A model generated the notes under the pieces. It did not search any database and was not told where the DNA came from. It worked only from the letters and a program-made list of their open reading frames with translations. From assembly GCA_938023515.1 (NCBI GenBank), contig CALJDR010000065.1, forward strand, positions 1-29,708: 29,708 nt of DNA. Reading direction: 5' to 3'. Shown piece after piece: positions 1 through 7,810 of this stretch. A program made the translations under genes and the position numbers. Origin of the DNA: an uncultured Flavobacteriales bacterium. GTDB taxonomy: Bacteria > Bacteroidota > Bacteroidia > Flavobacteriales > UBA1820. Every line of letters starts with the position of its first letter. The stretch's first letter is position 1.

Positions 1-43
1 ACAAGGAGTATCGTCGGCAGCGTCAGATGTGTATAAGAGACAG
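1..43 (+). other. Illumina Nextera adapter and i5 index (sequencing artefact)
   Basis: Bases 11-43 are the Nextera read-1 transposase adapter, ending in the 19-base mosaic end AGATGTGTATAAGAGACAG at 25-43. Bases 3-10 (AAGGAGTA) match the Nextera i5 index known as S507, and bases 1-2 (AC) match the end of the P5 primer. This is untrimmed library sequence joined to the contig, not genomic DNA. Reading through it gives the tell-tale false N-termini MCIRDS and MYKRQ. The true contig starts at about base 44. Confidence 0.97.
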
Positions 44-281
44 CCGGGATGCCCTCGTCCCCCAACAGCAGGGCCGCCGCCAGTTCCAACCGCCGCCGGG
101 TCACATACCGGGCCAGCGTTTCGCCCATTTGTTCGCGGAACACCCGGACAAAATGGTACGTGGACATGTCGGCCCGCCCGGCCAGCGCACCGACCGAGAG
201 GTCGCCGTCCATATGCTCATGGATATAGTCTATTACTTTGTTGATCTGCCGGATCCGGTGTGGGTTATTGTCTTTTATCAC
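44..281 (-). CDS. AraC-family transcriptional regulator, N-terminal part (truncated by contig end)
   Basis: Reverse-strand translation gives an AraC/XylS DNA-binding domain: INKVIDYIHEHMDGDLSVGA, then LAGRADMSTYHFVRVFREQM (first helix-turn-helix) and ETLARYVTRRRLELAAALLL (start of the second half). The frame then runs into the adapter at base 43, so the C-terminus is missing. The domain lies at the very N-terminus. In Bacteroidetes this is the arrangement of AraC proteins that carry a GyrI-like effector domain behind the helix-turn-helix, but that part is not visible. I chose GTG at 281, which leaves about eight residues before the domain as usual for that class. An in-frame ATG at 389 would add a hydrophobic 36-residue segment and is the alternative. 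It is divergent from the beta-propeller gene at 468, so the two may share a control region. Confidence 0.8.
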
Positions 282-467
282 TTTTTGAACGATTTTTATC
301 CCGCCGCGCAGAGCCACTGCAAACGGGAGAAACGAAATTACGACAAAACAGGCGGACAACCCGGAAAAATACGGGGCTTTATTCAGCATTTTTTTTACAT
401 TTGTCCAAAGGTGGCATCCCTATCGGATTGTCTGCCAGCAAAAAAGGCCTGCAGGGGCCGCTACGGC

Positions 468-3400
468 ATGAAACGACTTTTGTTCCCTCTACTGGCGTTG
501 CTTTCCGGGTGTGCAAAAACGCCGCAGGAGGGGGATTTGTCATTGGGACAGACGGAATTCGGGCTCAACGACGAACTTTCGTGCCTGGCAACGGACAAAA
601 GCGGACAGGTGTGGCTCGGCACGGAAAACGGGGACATACTGCTTTTCGATCCGTCGATACCGGGGGTAAAACGTCAGTACGACCTCCGGGGAAGCCGTAT
701 CTATAAAATCCTTCTTTCTCAAACTCCTGAAGGAGATACTATGCTCATCGTAGGTATGCGCAACGCCGGGGTACAACTATGGAGCCTGAAAGACAGCCTG
801 CACCACATAAGAACATTTCAAATACCTCCCCGCGGGGAATGGTATTCTCCGTACGACATAGCCGTGAAAGGTTCCCGCATCTGGGCTGCTACAAGCAACG
901 GCCTTTATACAGCCGACCTTGTGTCCCCCGGACCGACGATGCAAGCCCTGTATCCGGATAGAACCTCCCTCGAAAAGCGGCACGGGGAATACAAGATAAA
1001 CAACCTGGCTTTTTCCCCGGACGGCGCATCCTTACTGTTCCCTTCGCCCGAAGGCCTGAAAAAACTCGGCATTTCCACCGGTAGCACAGAAACTTATCTG
1101 CCGGACAAAACCGTTTACCACGTCCATTCCACAGTTGACACCGTGTATGCTCTGGCCGGGAGCGACCTGTACGCCTTCCCCTGGCTTTCCGCCGATTCTC
1201 CGGGGGCGCCCCGTATCCAAACCGTACGCAACGACCCGCAGGTCTTCTATGTAGACCCCCTGCACAACGGATGGCTCCTTGCCCCGGGCAGCGCGGCCGT
1301 CAGCGGGAATTCCGCCGTCCCCTTTTCGGATGTGATGTCCGGCCGGGAAATCCCTTTGGGAGGCCATCAGGTCATCGCATCGGATACCGGGAATAGGGAA
1401 AAATACATTTACTTTATTACTTTACGTTCGCTTTGGCGTATACCGGCCGATCTGAACACCTCCGGCCCGCAACCATCCGTAAAGGCCGCCTGTGCGAATG
1501 GCGGGGATCTTTATTTTCTAACATCACGAAATGTACTGTATCGGAAAAAAGACGGCGAAACCTCTCCTGAGCGCCTCTGCAGGATCGATATCGACGGACA
1601 GATCGAATGGTTGGCCGCTTACGGGGATTATCTGTACCTCCATACCCGGGAAAACGTATACCGGATGAAAATCCCCTGGATAAGTGCCGGGGAGAAACGC
1701 CCCCGGAAAATAAACCGCGCTCCTTTCCGGGAAGGCATTACGGCCTGCTGTATCATCGGGGATACGGAAGACCCCTACCTGTATGTCGGGACGCGGCAGG
1801 AACTGACCGCCCTGCACAAAGGGGAACAAACAACCGTCCACACTCCGGTGTATATCACTTCCCTGTATTTCAATCCGCTGAACCCGCAAAGCCCCGTATA
1901 CGCCACTACGATCAACCTGGGCACTTACCGGTATGAGCGGAAAATAGGCCAGCAGGGCATTTATACGAGCGTGGAATCCATGCCCGCCCTGGACGCTCAT
2001 TTCGGCACGGACATTCTGGAAATGCCGGGGGATATGGGTTACACTCCTTACCTGCTGACGAACCAGCACATTCTTTCCGAAAAATCCGGGATACGGGCAA
2101 AAGGCCATAAAAAACTGATCCGGGGGGATGACTCCACTTTTTTCTCTGTCGCTCCTCAGGGACTGCAAAAATACCACGTCCGGGAAACAGACTCCATTCA
2201 AAAAGACTCGCTTTTCTACGACGGCATCCGGTTCTATCCGCAGGCCTCCTTTCCGGTGGGCGACAGCCTGTTGGTACTCGGGACCGACATGGGCGTACTG
2301 ATAGCCCGGGCGGACGACCCGCGACAAGCCCGATGGCTGGATTTCAGCATGAAAAGCAAGCACTCTCCCTTCCCTTTTGTGGTGCCGGCCGGAATACTCT
2401 TCATCCTCCTTTTGGCAGGAATATACCTGTTTTACCGGCGGAAGGGTAATCCTTCAGAAAACACGCTGCTGGCAGAACGCCTTTCCGCCTTGCGTCACCG
2501 GATCGAAGACCTCGGGACTATCGCAGCTTCTCTGGGAGCAGAAAACATCCGGACACAAATAGCGGAAGCAGGAAAAGAACTCTCCCTTCCGAACGATAAG
2601 TATACTTCGGCCCAAACGGATACGCTGTCCCGGAAAGTGTATGATCTCAACTTTTCTGTATTCAACTGCATAAAGAGCGAACTCGACGGCCAGATAAACA
2701 TCCTTTCCCGGATAAGCAGTAAAGAAGCAGGCGTCATGGCCGCACGGTCGGCCGATATGCTGCACCGCAGCGATCCCCGCGAAATGCTGGAGAAGGTAAA
2801 GCAAAACAAAAAATGGATCGAACAGAACGACCGTCTGCGGACGGAGACGGAAGAACGGCAAAAAAGATACCGGGGATGCCATGAAATAGAAGGGCTGAAC
2901 AAGGGTCTTTCCATGGAACTGGACAGCTTACTGAAAGAGTGGCCGGGAGATTCCCTGCAGGAAGTTGAGCGGCAAATCCATGCAATAAAGCACCGTATCG
3001 CTGGAATAGAAAGCCCGCAGGGTCTGGATAAAATCCAGAAGCACATCGCAGATTTCCTTACCCTGAAAAAGGACATCCCGTATTATGGGCCCATTTGCGC
3101 CCGGATGGAATCGATCGCCGTAAACAAATCCCTGCCCTCCGTACCGGACAAATTACGCGCTATCGGAGTGCTGGATGGGGACATCGCGATATGCGATACA
3201 TTGGAGAATATCCAAAAATGCTATGCCAGCCTATACGACACATTGGAAGAGCGACGCCCGCTCCGGGACAGCGAAGAAAAGACCGTCCGGGAGATCGGCG
3301 GGCATATCCGCCGGTTTTACGAGCTCCTCGAAGGAAAAGACCGGGATATCCTTTCCGGCATCTGCCCTATATCCCCGGCAGGATTATCGCTGGAAAACAA

Positions 3401-3623
3401 AATCCTGGTGGCCCTTTTGACCGACCGGCAAATGAGCAACGCCTCCCTATCGATCATTCTGCGCAACGAACGGGATCTGCGGCCGGAAAAAAGCCGCCTG
3501 CTGAAAAAAATACGCCTTTTCCTGGACAACATGCCGTCGGAAGAAGAAACCGACCGCACGATTGTCCTGCTGTTACGGTCTCTGGCCGGGAAAAACGCAC
3601 AAGATGATGACAACAAAAGCTAA
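468..3623 (+). CDS. Lipid-anchored beta-propeller sensor-like protein with one TM and a cytoplasmic coiled-coil region
   Basis: The protein has 1051 residues. It starts with a lipoprotein signal (MKRLLFPLLALLSGC, Cys15). Residues about 25-630 contain repeated blade-like segments, such as LSCLATDKSGQVWLGTENGD and later VWLG/IWAAT-type strands, resembling the periplasmic propellers of Bacteroidetes hybrid two-component sensors. A single membrane helix follows at about 637-657 and ends in basic residues (YRRK). The remaining 390 or so residues are charged, helical and probably coiled coil, ending in a segment around LSLENKILVALLTDRQ that sits where DUF6377-like regulators carry a helix-turn-helix. 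I see no histidine-kinase H, N or G boxes and no receiver domain. Inference: a membrane-spanning signal transducer with periplasmic input and cytoplasmic output. ATG 468 is supported by the signal peptide; reading further upstream is only possible through the adapter artefact. The membrane-protein gene follows after 108 bp. Confidence 0.72.
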   Translation: MKRLLFPLLALLSGCAKTPQEGDLSLGQTEFGLNDELSCLATDKSGQVWLGTENGDILLFDPSIPGVKRQYDLRGSRIYKILLSQTPEGDTMLIVGMRNAGVQLWSLKDSLHHIRTFQIPPRGEWYSPYDIAVKGSRIWAATSNGLYTADLVSPGPTMQALYPDRTSLEKRHGEYKINNLAFSPDGASLLFPSPEGLKKLGISTGSTETYLPDKTVYHVHSTVDTVYALAGSDLYAFPWLSADSPGAPRIQTVRNDPQVFYVDPLHNGWLLAPGSAAVSGNSAVPFSDVMSGREIPLGGHQVIASDTGNREKYIYFITLRSLWRIPADLNTSGPQPSVKAACANGGDLYFLTSRNVLYRKKDGETSPERLCRIDIDGQIEWLAAYGDYLYLHTRENVYRMKIPWISAGEKRPRKINRAPFREGITACCIIGDTEDPYLYVGTRQELTALHKGEQTTVHTPVYITSLYFNPLNPQSPVYATTINLGTYRYERKIGQQGIYTSVESMPALDAHFGTDILEMPGDMGYTPYLLTNQHILSEKSGIRAKGHKKLIRGDDSTFFSVAPQGLQKYHVRETDSIQKDSLFYDGIRFYPQASFPVGDSLLVLGTDMGVLIARADDPRQARWLDFSMKSKHSPFPFVVPAGILFILLLAGIYLFYRRKGNPSENTLLAERLSALRHRIEDLGTIAASLGAENIRTQIAEAGKELSLPNDKYTSAQTDTLSRKVYDLNFSVFNCIKSELDGQINILSRISSKEAGVMAARSADMLHRSDPREMLEKVKQNKKWIEQNDRLRTETEERQKRYRGCHEIEGLNKGLSMELDSLLKEWPGDSLQEVERQIHAIKHRIAGIESPQGLDKIQKHIADFLTLKKDIPYYGPICARMESIAVNKSLPSVPDKLRAIGVLDGDIAICDTLENIQKCYASLYDTLEERRPLRDSEEKTVREIGGHIRRFYELLEGKDRDILSGICPISPAGLSLENKILVALLTDRQMSNASLSIILRNERDLRPEKSRLLKKIRLFLDNMPSEEETDRTIVLLLRSLAGKNAQDDDNKS

Positions 3624-3731
3624 TACGAATAAAAAAGACGCTGTTGCCAGGCCCATATGGCAATCCGCAACACAAAAAACGAACAGAAACCCTAATATTG
3701 CCCCATAAACGGCCGATAAACCGATCCTGAA

Positions 3732-4838
3732 ATGAAAAGCCAGACAGCATACACCTCCGCCCTCGCCCGGTTGTCCGTGATCCTATTGTGGATCATCCTG
3801 GGCATAGGCATCCTGCTGCGCATAAATATACTGGCAATCGGAGCGGAAGGCCCGTATTACGATTTCATCCTTGGTATCGCCCCGGCATTGAAGGTTGCCG
3901 ATACGCTGCCCTCTTTCCTTTTGGTGATCGTATTCTCGGGGTGGGTGTTCCTCTCGTGGAAACGGTTGGCGGATGTATCGGGGGCTATCCGAATCGCGAG
4001 CCAGGTCCTTGTGGCGGCTTTTGCCTCGGTCACGCTCCTGTATATTTTCTATGCCTACAAACCGGGATACGAGGATTACGATGTAGCCCTGCAGCTCGGC
4101 TATGTCCGGGCCCTGCTGGCCTATCTGCTCCTGCGCCGGATGGCTTCGGTATCCAATGGTTTGCTGGCCGAACACATCACCCTCTACATCAGCCCGAATG
4201 TAAAACGTCCGCTCGATCTTTACGCTCTTTGCCTGTTGGTAAGGTGGGGGCTCGTCTTGCTGCCCTATTCGCTGCCCGAAAATATTTTCTGGCTGGCCCT
4301 TTCGGTCAATCATCTGTTATGGGCAGTCTCCGTTATCGCCCTGATCTGGGCCATAAAGCGGTATCAGTGTATCAACCGGAACCTGGAAGAAATAAAACAC
4401 CCTAAAAACACAGCACGGCACCGGACTAACTGGCTTTTCCGGCTCATTACCGCCGCCCTGATCGTACTGTCCTTTTCCTGCCTGTATCAGCTTTCCGCAG
4501 AAGCCCAGCAATATGCCGAAGTACCCACCGAACTTCTTTCCCTGACCTGCATATCGGTGGTAGTTACTCTTCTTTTTGCACTCGGACACCGGTGGGGATG
4601 GTATATGGCAGCGGGATTGGCCTGCTACACCGGCGCTGTTTATTTCGGTTCTCTCTCCCTGTGGTACGACAAAGCGCTCCTGGTAGCCTGCTGCGCGGGG
4701 GCTTTAGCCATCCTTTTCAACCGGAAAGTAAAAATACAAGCTTTCGGTATTCCGAAACGGTTCCCCGGGGAAGGAATCGCCCTGTCGATCGTTTTATGCA
4801 CGGTACTGCTTTGGCTGCTTCCCCTTTTATTGCCCTGA
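3732..4838 (+). CDS. Polytopic integral membrane protein of unknown function
   Basis: The protein has 368 residues and is dominated by hydrophobic segments. I count about ten likely membrane helices, including roughly residues 13-35, 58-76, 86-108, 165-183, 188-208, 235-253, 267-285, 288-308, 311-328 and 350-367. A basic cytoplasmic-looking loop lies near residue 215-232 (NRNLEEIKHPKNTARHRTNW). I do not recognise the family and see no transporter signature or catalytic motif. It follows the beta-propeller gene on the same strand after 108 bp with no strong terminator between them, so cotranscription is possible and it could be a partner of that sensor-like protein. ATG 3732 is the first start of the open frame. 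Confidence 0.62.
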   Translation: MKSQTAYTSALARLSVILLWIILGIGILLRINILAIGAEGPYYDFILGIAPALKVADTLPSFLLVIVFSGWVFLSWKRLADVSGAIRIASQVLVAAFASVTLLYIFYAYKPGYEDYDVALQLGYVRALLAYLLLRRMASVSNGLLAEHITLYISPNVKRPLDLYALCLLVRWGLVLLPYSLPENIFWLALSVNHLLWAVSVIALIWAIKRYQCINRNLEEIKHPKNTARHRTNWLFRLITAALIVLSFSCLYQLSAEAQQYAEVPTELLSLTCISVVVTLLFALGHRWGWYMAAGLACYTGAVYFGSLSLWYDKALLVACCAGALAILFNRKVKIQAFGIPKRFPGEGIALSIVLCTVLLWLLPLLLP

Positions 4839-5016
4839 CCGGCTTTTCCTCATTAAAGTAAGGCCCGACATCTTAGAACTCTCTGTCCTGCTCATCGATA
4901 GATACGACTACAATCCGTGGTTGGTAAAAGGCGCACACCCCGGAATTAATACGTCGGAAAATCTTCCCTTCCATCCTCCTCACTTGGTATTTTCACGCAA
5001 AACATCTCACGATTTT

Positions 5017-5044
5017 TTTGTTGCGCGCAACAAACAACCGGTTG
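5017..5044. promoter_or_regulatory. Two abutting palindromes (candidate operator)
   Basis: TTTGTTGCGCGCAACAAA (5017-5034) is a perfect 18-base palindrome. It is followed without a gap by the perfect 10-base palindrome CAACCGGTTG (5035-5044). Both contain the half-site GTTGC or GTTG. They lie about 25 bases upstream of the putative -7 box and about 90 bases before the lipoprotein start. This suits a dimeric repressor or activator site. The identity of any regulator is unknown. Confidence 0.5.
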
Positions 5045-5069
5045 CAACAACAAAGGGATAAGGTATCGT

Positions 5070-5077
5070 CATTTTTG
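5070..5077 (+). promoter_or_regulatory. Putative Bacteroidetes -7 box for the TPR/WG operon
   Basis: CATTTTTG matches the Bacteroidetes -7 consensus TAnnTTTG at 7 of 8 considered positions (first T is C). I found no clear TTTG -33 box at the usual 19-21-base spacing, so this is a weak call that rests mainly on its place downstream of the palindromes and upstream of the operon. Confidence 0.35.
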
Positions 5078-5134
5078 TACCGACGGAAGCACACGGACCT
5101 TCCGAAAGAACGTACCACTAAAAACCTTTGGATC

Positions 5135-6820
5135 ATGAGAACGAACGCTATCCTTTTTGCCCTATCCCTCTTGGCCGCCTGCAGTTGCACCGGCCAGTCA
5201 CCCGCTGCCCGCGTAGAAGCCGCGGCAGCCTCCCTGGAAAAAAACGACACCACCGCGGCTATCGGGCATTACCGAAAAGCCCTGCAAGCCGATTCCACAT
5301 TCGCACCGGCCTACCTGGGCTTGGCCCGCATCTGCCGGGATACCCGCGATACGCTGGCAGCTCTGGGCAATTACGCCCAAGCTCTCGCACACAGCGGGGA
5401 CAGTATACCCGTCGCCTGCGAATTTATCAACGCATATTACCATTTCGGACAATCGGAAAAAGGGATCGGATTGGCCATCGATCTGTTGGAAAAATATCCG
5501 GACAGCATAGTCCTTTATCGCGAGCGGGCGCAGGGATACTATCTGCTGGGCCAATGGAACGAGATGGGTGCCGATGCGGAAAAATACCAAGCCGCCTACC
5601 CCGACGACAGACAAAGCCATATCCTGATGGGTATTTTCCACCACGCCAGCGGACAACTGGACAAAGCGGAGGAAGAATTCACCGGGGCCATCGCCGGGAA
5701 AGACGCCCTGTCGACCGATGCCCTGTATTTGCGGGGTGGAGCACGGTATGAGAACGCGTTGTATGAAAAAGCAGGGGAAGATTTCTCGATGGCACTGGAG
5801 AACTATGCCCCCGGGCAAAGATATAATCACTTCAACCGGGCGACCGCCGTTGCCTATATCGGCTGGTGCAAATACGGCCTGAAAGACTACGACGGTGCGG
5901 CAGCCTATGCCGACAGTTTGTTGGACAACACCCCGAACGACCTGGCCGCCCTGGAAATAAAAGCCCACTCCCGCCTGATGCAGGGACAGTACGAACAGGC
6001 CAAAGCCGGGTTCGTCCGGATCGCGGAACTCGACCCGCTTGACTCCCTGGCCCACCAGAATATCGAAGCGATCGACCAATACCTCAAACGCCCGGCCTAC
6101 ACCATCATCGGCAAAAAGAAAGACTACGGCGTATCTGTCACACAAGGCCGCGACGGAAAATATGGTTATTACTACTGTGGACGGTACGGCAAAGACGACC
6201 AGGCCCTGCCGCTGATATACGACAATGCTTTCCCGGAAACGGCGAACCAGTTCGCGGCGGTAGCCCGCCACGGGAAATGGGCAGTCGTGTATTTCGAATG
6301 GGTCGACGGTACCCGGAAAGTCGGGAAAGTCATCACCCCTTTCAAATACGACTTTATCTGGATCGCCGCCCGGGAAGACAAAGAAAATAAAAGCGACAGA
6401 ACCCCGTACGAATACGGGTATGTCGTAACCAACATCGGTGGAACCATCAACGCCCAAAACAATATCGTGGGCGGGAAATACGGCATCGTCGACCTCCGGG
6501 GAGAGCTCGTGGCCCCCAAATACGACAATATCAGTCTGGAAAACCTTTACTTCAAAGACGGATATCCCACGCCTGCACAACAAAACGGCAAATGGGGATT
6601 CATAGGCCGCGACGGCCGGGAGGTCACGCGCTTCAAATACGATAACGTCACAGACTTCGGCGGCGTGTTCACGCTGGCAGAAGCTTACACATTATTCCTC
6701 TCGGAACCTTATTACGCCGGGGTCATGGTGGGCGACAAGCTGAAAAAGATCAACAAAAATGGGTATGAAAGGGAACTCGAAGAACTGGATATGCCCGCCG
6801 ACGCAAAAAACTGGCATTGA
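5135..6820 (+). CDS. TPR and WG-repeat lipoprotein
   Basis: The protein has 561 residues. MRTNAILFALSLLAAC with a following SC gives a lipoprotein signal (Cys16, or Cys18). Residues about 30-345 form tetratricopeptide-like helical pairs, for example AAIGHYRKALQADSTFAPAY, AEEEFTGAIAGKDALS and QYEQAKAGFVRIAELDPLDS. Residues about 360-540 carry WG-type repeats, including GKYGYYYCGRYGK, GKWAVVYFEW, GKYGIVDLRGELVAPKYDN and GKWGFIGRDGREVTRFKYDN. TPR arrays and WG repeats are usually protein-interaction scaffolds, so a periplasmic or outer-membrane-anchored scaffold role is inferred; no enzyme motif is visible. I chose ATG 5135 over the longer frame because it alone starts with the lipoprotein signal. 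It heads a three-gene operon with gaps of 26 and 13 bp. Confidence 0.82.
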   Translation: MRTNAILFALSLLAACSCTGQSPAARVEAAAASLEKNDTTAAIGHYRKALQADSTFAPAYLGLARICRDTRDTLAALGNYAQALAHSGDSIPVACEFINAYYHFGQSEKGIGLAIDLLEKYPDSIVLYRERAQGYYLLGQWNEMGADAEKYQAAYPDDRQSHILMGIFHHASGQLDKAEEEFTGAIAGKDALSTDALYLRGGARYENALYEKAGEDFSMALENYAPGQRYNHFNRATAVAYIGWCKYGLKDYDGAAAYADSLLDNTPNDLAALEIKAHSRLMQGQYEQAKAGFVRIAELDPLDSLAHQNIEAIDQYLKRPAYTIIGKKKDYGVSVTQGRDGKYGYYYCGRYGKDDQALPLIYDNAFPETANQFAAVARHGKWAVVYFEWVDGTRKVGKVITPFKYDFIWIAAREDKENKSDRTPYEYGYVVTNIGGTINAQNNIVGGKYGIVDLRGELVAPKYDNISLENLYFKDGYPTPAQQNGKWGFIGRDGREVTRFKYDNVTDFGGVFTLAEAYTLFLSEPYYAGVMVGDKLKKINKNGYERELEELDMPADAKNWH

Positions 6821-6846
6821 CTTTTAACCACTAAAATCACTTCACC

Positions 6847-7182
6847 ATGGAAAATACCCTGCAACAAATGGAAGACGAGCTGTACGGCGAAGTGTTCCGC
6901 CTGCTCGCCTCGGGACGATATACCACCCCTCAAGTCATCTCGGAACTGGAACGGCAATTCGGACTGGACGAAACAGCCGCCCGTTACCTGGTCGAACAGG
7001 CCCAAGGATTTCTATCCCGTGAAAACCGGAAAAGGGCCGGGAAAAACCTGATCTTCGGCGCCCTGTGGCTCGTTGGAGGTCTCATCGCCACCGCGGCCGA
7101 TTTCGGTCTCATATTCTGGGGAGCTATCCTTTTCGGGGCTATCCAATTCCTTCACGGACTGTTCAATTATTGCTGCAAATAA
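6847..7182 (+). CDS. Small two-helix membrane protein with N-terminal helical domain
   Basis: The protein has 111 residues. The first 65 are soluble, helical and acidic (MENTLQQMEDELYGEVFRLL, then PQVISELERQFGLDETAARY). Two hydrophobic helices follow at about 66-83 (NLIFGALWLVGGLIATAA) and 86-105 (FGLIFWGAILFGAIQFLHGL), and the chain ends with adjacent cysteines (NYCCK). I do not recognise the family. The gene lies 26 bp after the TPR/WG lipoprotein and 13 bp before the next small membrane protein, so the three are probably cotranscribed and may act together in the envelope. Confidence 0.65.
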   Translation: MENTLQQMEDELYGEVFRLLASGRYTTPQVISELERQFGLDETAARYLVEQAQGFLSRENRKRAGKNLIFGALWLVGGLIATAADFGLIFWGAILFGAIQFLHGLFNYCCK

Positions 7183-7195
7183 AAAGCACTATATC

Positions 7196-7321
7196 ATGAA
7201 AACACAGACAACCACCGAAACACCCGCCGCCACGCAGAGATTCAATGCCGCTTGGTGGATCGTCATCATTGCTCTCAGTACAGTTTGCCTGGTTCGCGCC
7301 CTGTGCTGCCTGCATCACTAA
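7196..7321 (+). CDS. 41-residue single-helix membrane peptide
   Basis: ATG 7196 opens a short frame that ends in TAA at 7319-7321. The product has a Thr/Ala-rich polar start (MKTQTTTETPAATQRF), one hydrophobic helix (AWWIVIIALSTVCLVRALCC) and a His-His end. It starts 13 bp after the two-helix protein. The close spacing, a full membrane helix and the terminator-like hairpin just behind it support a real small gene. The function is unknown. Confidence 0.5.
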   Translation: MKTQTTTETPAATQRFNAAWWIVIIALSTVCLVRALCCLHH

Positions 7322-7331
7322 TGTTAAATTT

Positions 7332-7361
7332 CGGAAAAACGGATGCGTTCTCTTTTTTCCG
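7332..7361 (+). terminator. Possible terminator after the TPR/WG operon
   Basis: CGGAAAAA (7332-7339) can pair with TTTTTCCG (7354-7361) around a 14-base loop that itself holds AACG...CGTT. It lies 11 bp behind the 41-residue gene. The stem is AT-rich and no long T-tract follows it, so the call is weak. Confidence 0.4.
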
Positions 7362-7810
7362 TTCTTCGGCCGGGTCTGGGATCATTTTCCCCGGGTCCGG
7401 TCTTTTTAGTACTCTAAGAAGACTGTATTTTCCCGTGGCGGTATTCGACAAATTCCCGTGCGGCAGACTCGATATTAGAATGAAAAAAATCTTAAGCCAT
7501 TCATTATCCGACACAAATGTCGGATTTATAAGCCCGATACTTGCAAAGAAAATTAAGGCAGGTTTTCCTGTCGTTATTTTCTTGCAAACCGGGCACGATT
7601 TCACGGGCGAAAAAACTTCCCCACATAGCCTGCATCGGGATGCGTTAATAACGTACGATTGTTCGTTTGTTTTTTTACTATTTTAAAATCCGTTAACTTT
7701 TATTTGTAAACATCTGTCCCTTTGCGTATATACGTCAAAAGGGCTGTGTTATTTTTTTTCCATTTCCTCCCGGAAAGAGTTGCAGGAAAAACGTACATAT
7801 AAAACGTAAT
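7362..7810 (+). other. Gene-free stretch rich in inverted repeats
   Basis: I see no supported coding sequence. Open frames on either strand lack a signal, a family resemblance or a conserved neighbour context. The middle holds nested inverted repeats (7455-7607, listed separately). The last 100 bases are AT-rich and must hold the promoter of the OmpA-family gene, with TCCCTTTG near 7716 as a weak -7 candidate. A structured RNA or a degenerate small mobile element would both fit; neither is proven. Confidence 0.5.
7455..7607. repeat. Nested inverted repeats, possible structured RNA
   Basis: Three elements are stacked. CCCGTG (7455-7460) pairs with CACGGG (7602-7607). Inside it is a perfect 8-bp hairpin with loop CAAA (7506-7513 with 7518-7525). 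A longer hairpin spans 7532-7595: GCCCG with CGGGC, then TTGCAA with TTGCAA, then an imperfect continuation that closes on a short T-rich loop near 7563-7566. The long stem is about 21 bp with one bulge and a few mismatches. This much pairing in 153 bases is unusual for a plain spacer. Confidence 0.45.

Larger units (their letters stand above)
4839..5134 (+). other. Intergenic leader of the TPR/WG operon, no gene seen
   Basis: I see no convincing coding sequence in these 296 bases. The open frame that starts at 5018 is only the upstream extension of the lipoprotein gene and lacks a signal peptide at its start. The notable content is a pair of adjoining palindromes at 5017-5044 and a weak -7 box at 5070-5077, listed separately. 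Confidence 0.6.

Noticed and set aside
27..467. N-terminal extension of the propeller protein starting MCIRDS, and the MYKRQ frame
   Set aside because: Both start inside the Nextera adapter, and they cross the reverse-strand AraC gene. The lipoprotein signal at 468 marks the true start.
7252..7686. 144-residue plus-strand frame after the small membrane-peptide gene
   Set aside because: It starts inside the 41-residue gene in another frame and crosses the inverted-repeat block; it has no recognisable feature.
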